Assembly (NCBI GenBank): GCA_025360395.1
Contig: JANYCH010000217.1
Location: forward strand, 1-23,756
Direction: 5' to 3'
Length of the DNA: 23,756 nt
DNA from: Cytophagales bacterium
Lineage (GTDB): Bacteria; Bacteroidota; Bacteroidia; Cytophagales; UBA9547
The notes beneath the pieces were generated by a model. That model searched no databases. It was not told the DNA's origin and was given only the letters and a program-made list of their open reading frames with translations. A program made the translations under genes and the position numbers. Of this stretch, positions 22,831 through 23,756 are shown piece after piece (positions within the stretch are counted from its first letter, which is position 1; every line of letters begins with the position of its first letter).

Positions 22831-23756
22831 TTAGCGGCTATAGTTTGGCGCTTCCTTGGTTATCTGTACATCATGAGGATGGCTTTCTTTAACACCAGCT
22901 GCAGTTATTTTTACAAACAAAGCCTTTTGAAGGGAATCAATATTTTTAGAACCGCAATAACCCATTCCAGCTTTTAAGCCTCCAATTAACTGATAAACTA
23001 TTTCAAAAGCGCGACCTTTGAATGGTACCCTTCCCACTATTCCTTCAGGCACTAATTTTTTTATATCATCCTCTGCATCCTGAAAATATCGGTCCTTTGA
23101 ACCGTCTTCCATCGCTTCGAGTGATCCCATTCCTCTATAATTCTTGAATTTTCTACCTTCAAATATAACCATCTCCCCAGGTGCTTCCTCCGTTCCTGCA
23201 AGTAATGATCCAATCATGACAGTGCTTGCGCCGCCAGCAATTGCTTTTACTATATCTCCCGAAAATCGTATTCCTCCATCTGCAATTACAGGTACACCTG
23301 TACCTTCTAATGCCTTAGCTGCCTCAATCACAGCACTTAATTGGGGAATTCCAACACCTGCTATGATTCTTGTGGTACAGATACTGCCAGGCCCAACACC
23401 CACTTTCACAGCATCGGCGCCTGCATCTGCCAATGCTTTCGCACCAGCACCCGTAGCAACGTTACCAACAATTAACTGAAGATTTGGGAAAGATCTTTTA
23501 ACCTCTTTTAACATATTGATTACCCCCAAAGAATGACCATGGGCAGTGTCAATACTGATAACGTCTACACCGGCAGCATTTAACGCCTCAATTCTTTGAA
23601 TAGTATCATGTGTAACACCAACAGCGGCCCCAACCCGCAATCTTCCATATTCATCCTTGCAGGAATTTGGGTGATCTCTTCTTTTTAAAATGTCTTTATA
23701 AGTTATTAATCCTACCAGTTTGTAGTTTTTATCTACAATTGGCAATTTCTCTATAG
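22831..23756 (-). CDS. guaB: Inosine-5'-monophosphate dehydrogenase, partial (N-terminus beyond the window)
   Basis: Oxidises IMP to XMP, the committed step of GMP synthesis. The frame is open to the right edge; about 308 C-terminal residues are visible. The edge falls inside a CBS-domain segment (IEKLPIVDKNYKLVGLITYKDIL), so the first catalytic part and the start of the CBS pair are missing. The catalytic loop GVGPGSICTTR, with its nucleophilic cysteine, is present, followed by IADGGIRFSGDIVKAIAGGA, the flap region YRGMGSLEAM, and the VEGRVPFKG-like EGIVGRVPFKG segment. The TTG at 23743-23745 is an internal leucine, not the start. Downstream on the same strand are mreD and mrdA. Confidence 0.96.
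   Translation of the reverse strand, partial: IEKLPIVDKNYKLVGLITYKDILKRRDHPNSCKDEYGRLRVGAAVGVTHDTIQRIEALNAAGVDVISIDTAHGHSLGVINMLKEVKRSFPNLQLIVGNVATGAGAKALADAGADAVKVGVGPGSICTTRIIAGVGIPQLSAVIEAAKALEGTGVPVIADGGIRFSGDIVKAIAGGASTVMIGSLLAGTEEAPGEMVIFEGRKFKNYRGMGSLEAMEDGSKDRYFQDAEDDIKKLVPEGIVGRVPFKGRAFEIVYQLIGGLKAGMGYCGSKNIDSLQKALFVKITAAGVKESHPHDVQITKEAPNYSR

Noticed and set aside
23144..23479. A 111-residue open frame antisense to guaB
   Set aside because: It is Ala/Pro/Thr-rich low complexity, as expected from the opposite strand of the Gly/Ala-rich IMP dehydrogenase barrel.
1..23756. CRISPR arrays, tRNA or rRNA genes, insertion sequences, prophage
   Set aside because: No direct repeats with spacers, no cloverleaf-like segment in the short gaps, and no transposase, integrase or phage-like protein were seen.

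Overview
The window is a gene-dense, AT-rich stretch of a Bacteroidota chromosome, most likely a gliding Cytophagales-type bacterium. The evidence is a complete gldKLMN set (type IX secretion and gliding motor), a PorP/SprF-family outer-membrane protein, a secreted protease with a type IX C-terminal sorting domain, Bacteroidota-style promoter elements (TAnnTTTG near -7) and few Shine-Dalgarno sequences. The genus assignment is only a guess. I see no tRNA, rRNA, CRISPR array, phage gene or insertion sequence. No gap between genes exceeds 300 bases; the longest is about 205 bases, upstream of gldK.

Region by region. (1) 1-3750, sulfate activation: a partial cysQ on the minus strand, divergent from cysC, cysD, a 78-residue coiled-coil gene of unknown function, and cysN. 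CysD and CysN make APS, CysC makes PAPS, and CysQ removes the PAP by-product. (2) 3795-5985, a housekeeping run on the plus strand: an orphan cytochrome oxidase subunit III, plsC, gatC and recX. (3) 5982-6902, a PfkB-type sugar kinase on the minus strand, meeting recX tail to tail. (4) 7014-12410, five tightly packed plus-strand genes: an M43 metalloprotease with a type IX sorting domain, a WecA/TagO-like polyprenyl-phosphate GlcNAc-1-phosphate transferase, a DUF4271-like membrane protein, hemD, and porP/sprF. (5) 12616-17238, gldK, gldL, gldM and gldN with their own promoter candidate, closed by a strong 20-bp-stem terminator. (6) 17336-20311, a class I aminotransferase (minus), then agmatine deiminase and an orphan nuoB (plus). 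(7) 20308-23756, on the minus strand: guaB (partial), mreD and mrdA (PBP2).

How the genes fit together: regions 4 and 5 form one type IX secretion neighbourhood. It encodes machine parts (ring GldK/N, motor GldL/M, PorP/SprF partner), a likely cargo (the M43 protease), and an enzyme that could start the surface polysaccharide to which such cargo is attached in other Bacteroidota. Regions 1, 2, 6 and 7 are mostly core metabolism and envelope growth. Two of them carry single genes (coxIII, nuoB) away from their usual complexes, and mreD-mrdA is separated from mreBC.

Non-coding structure not explained by the genes includes degenerate heptanucleotide tandem repeats just upstream of at least four genes, a 13-bp perfect palindrome plus a start-site palindrome before gldK, an 11-bp palindrome between guaB and mreD, a hairpin abutting the coxIII start, and two mutually exclusive hairpins after gldN.
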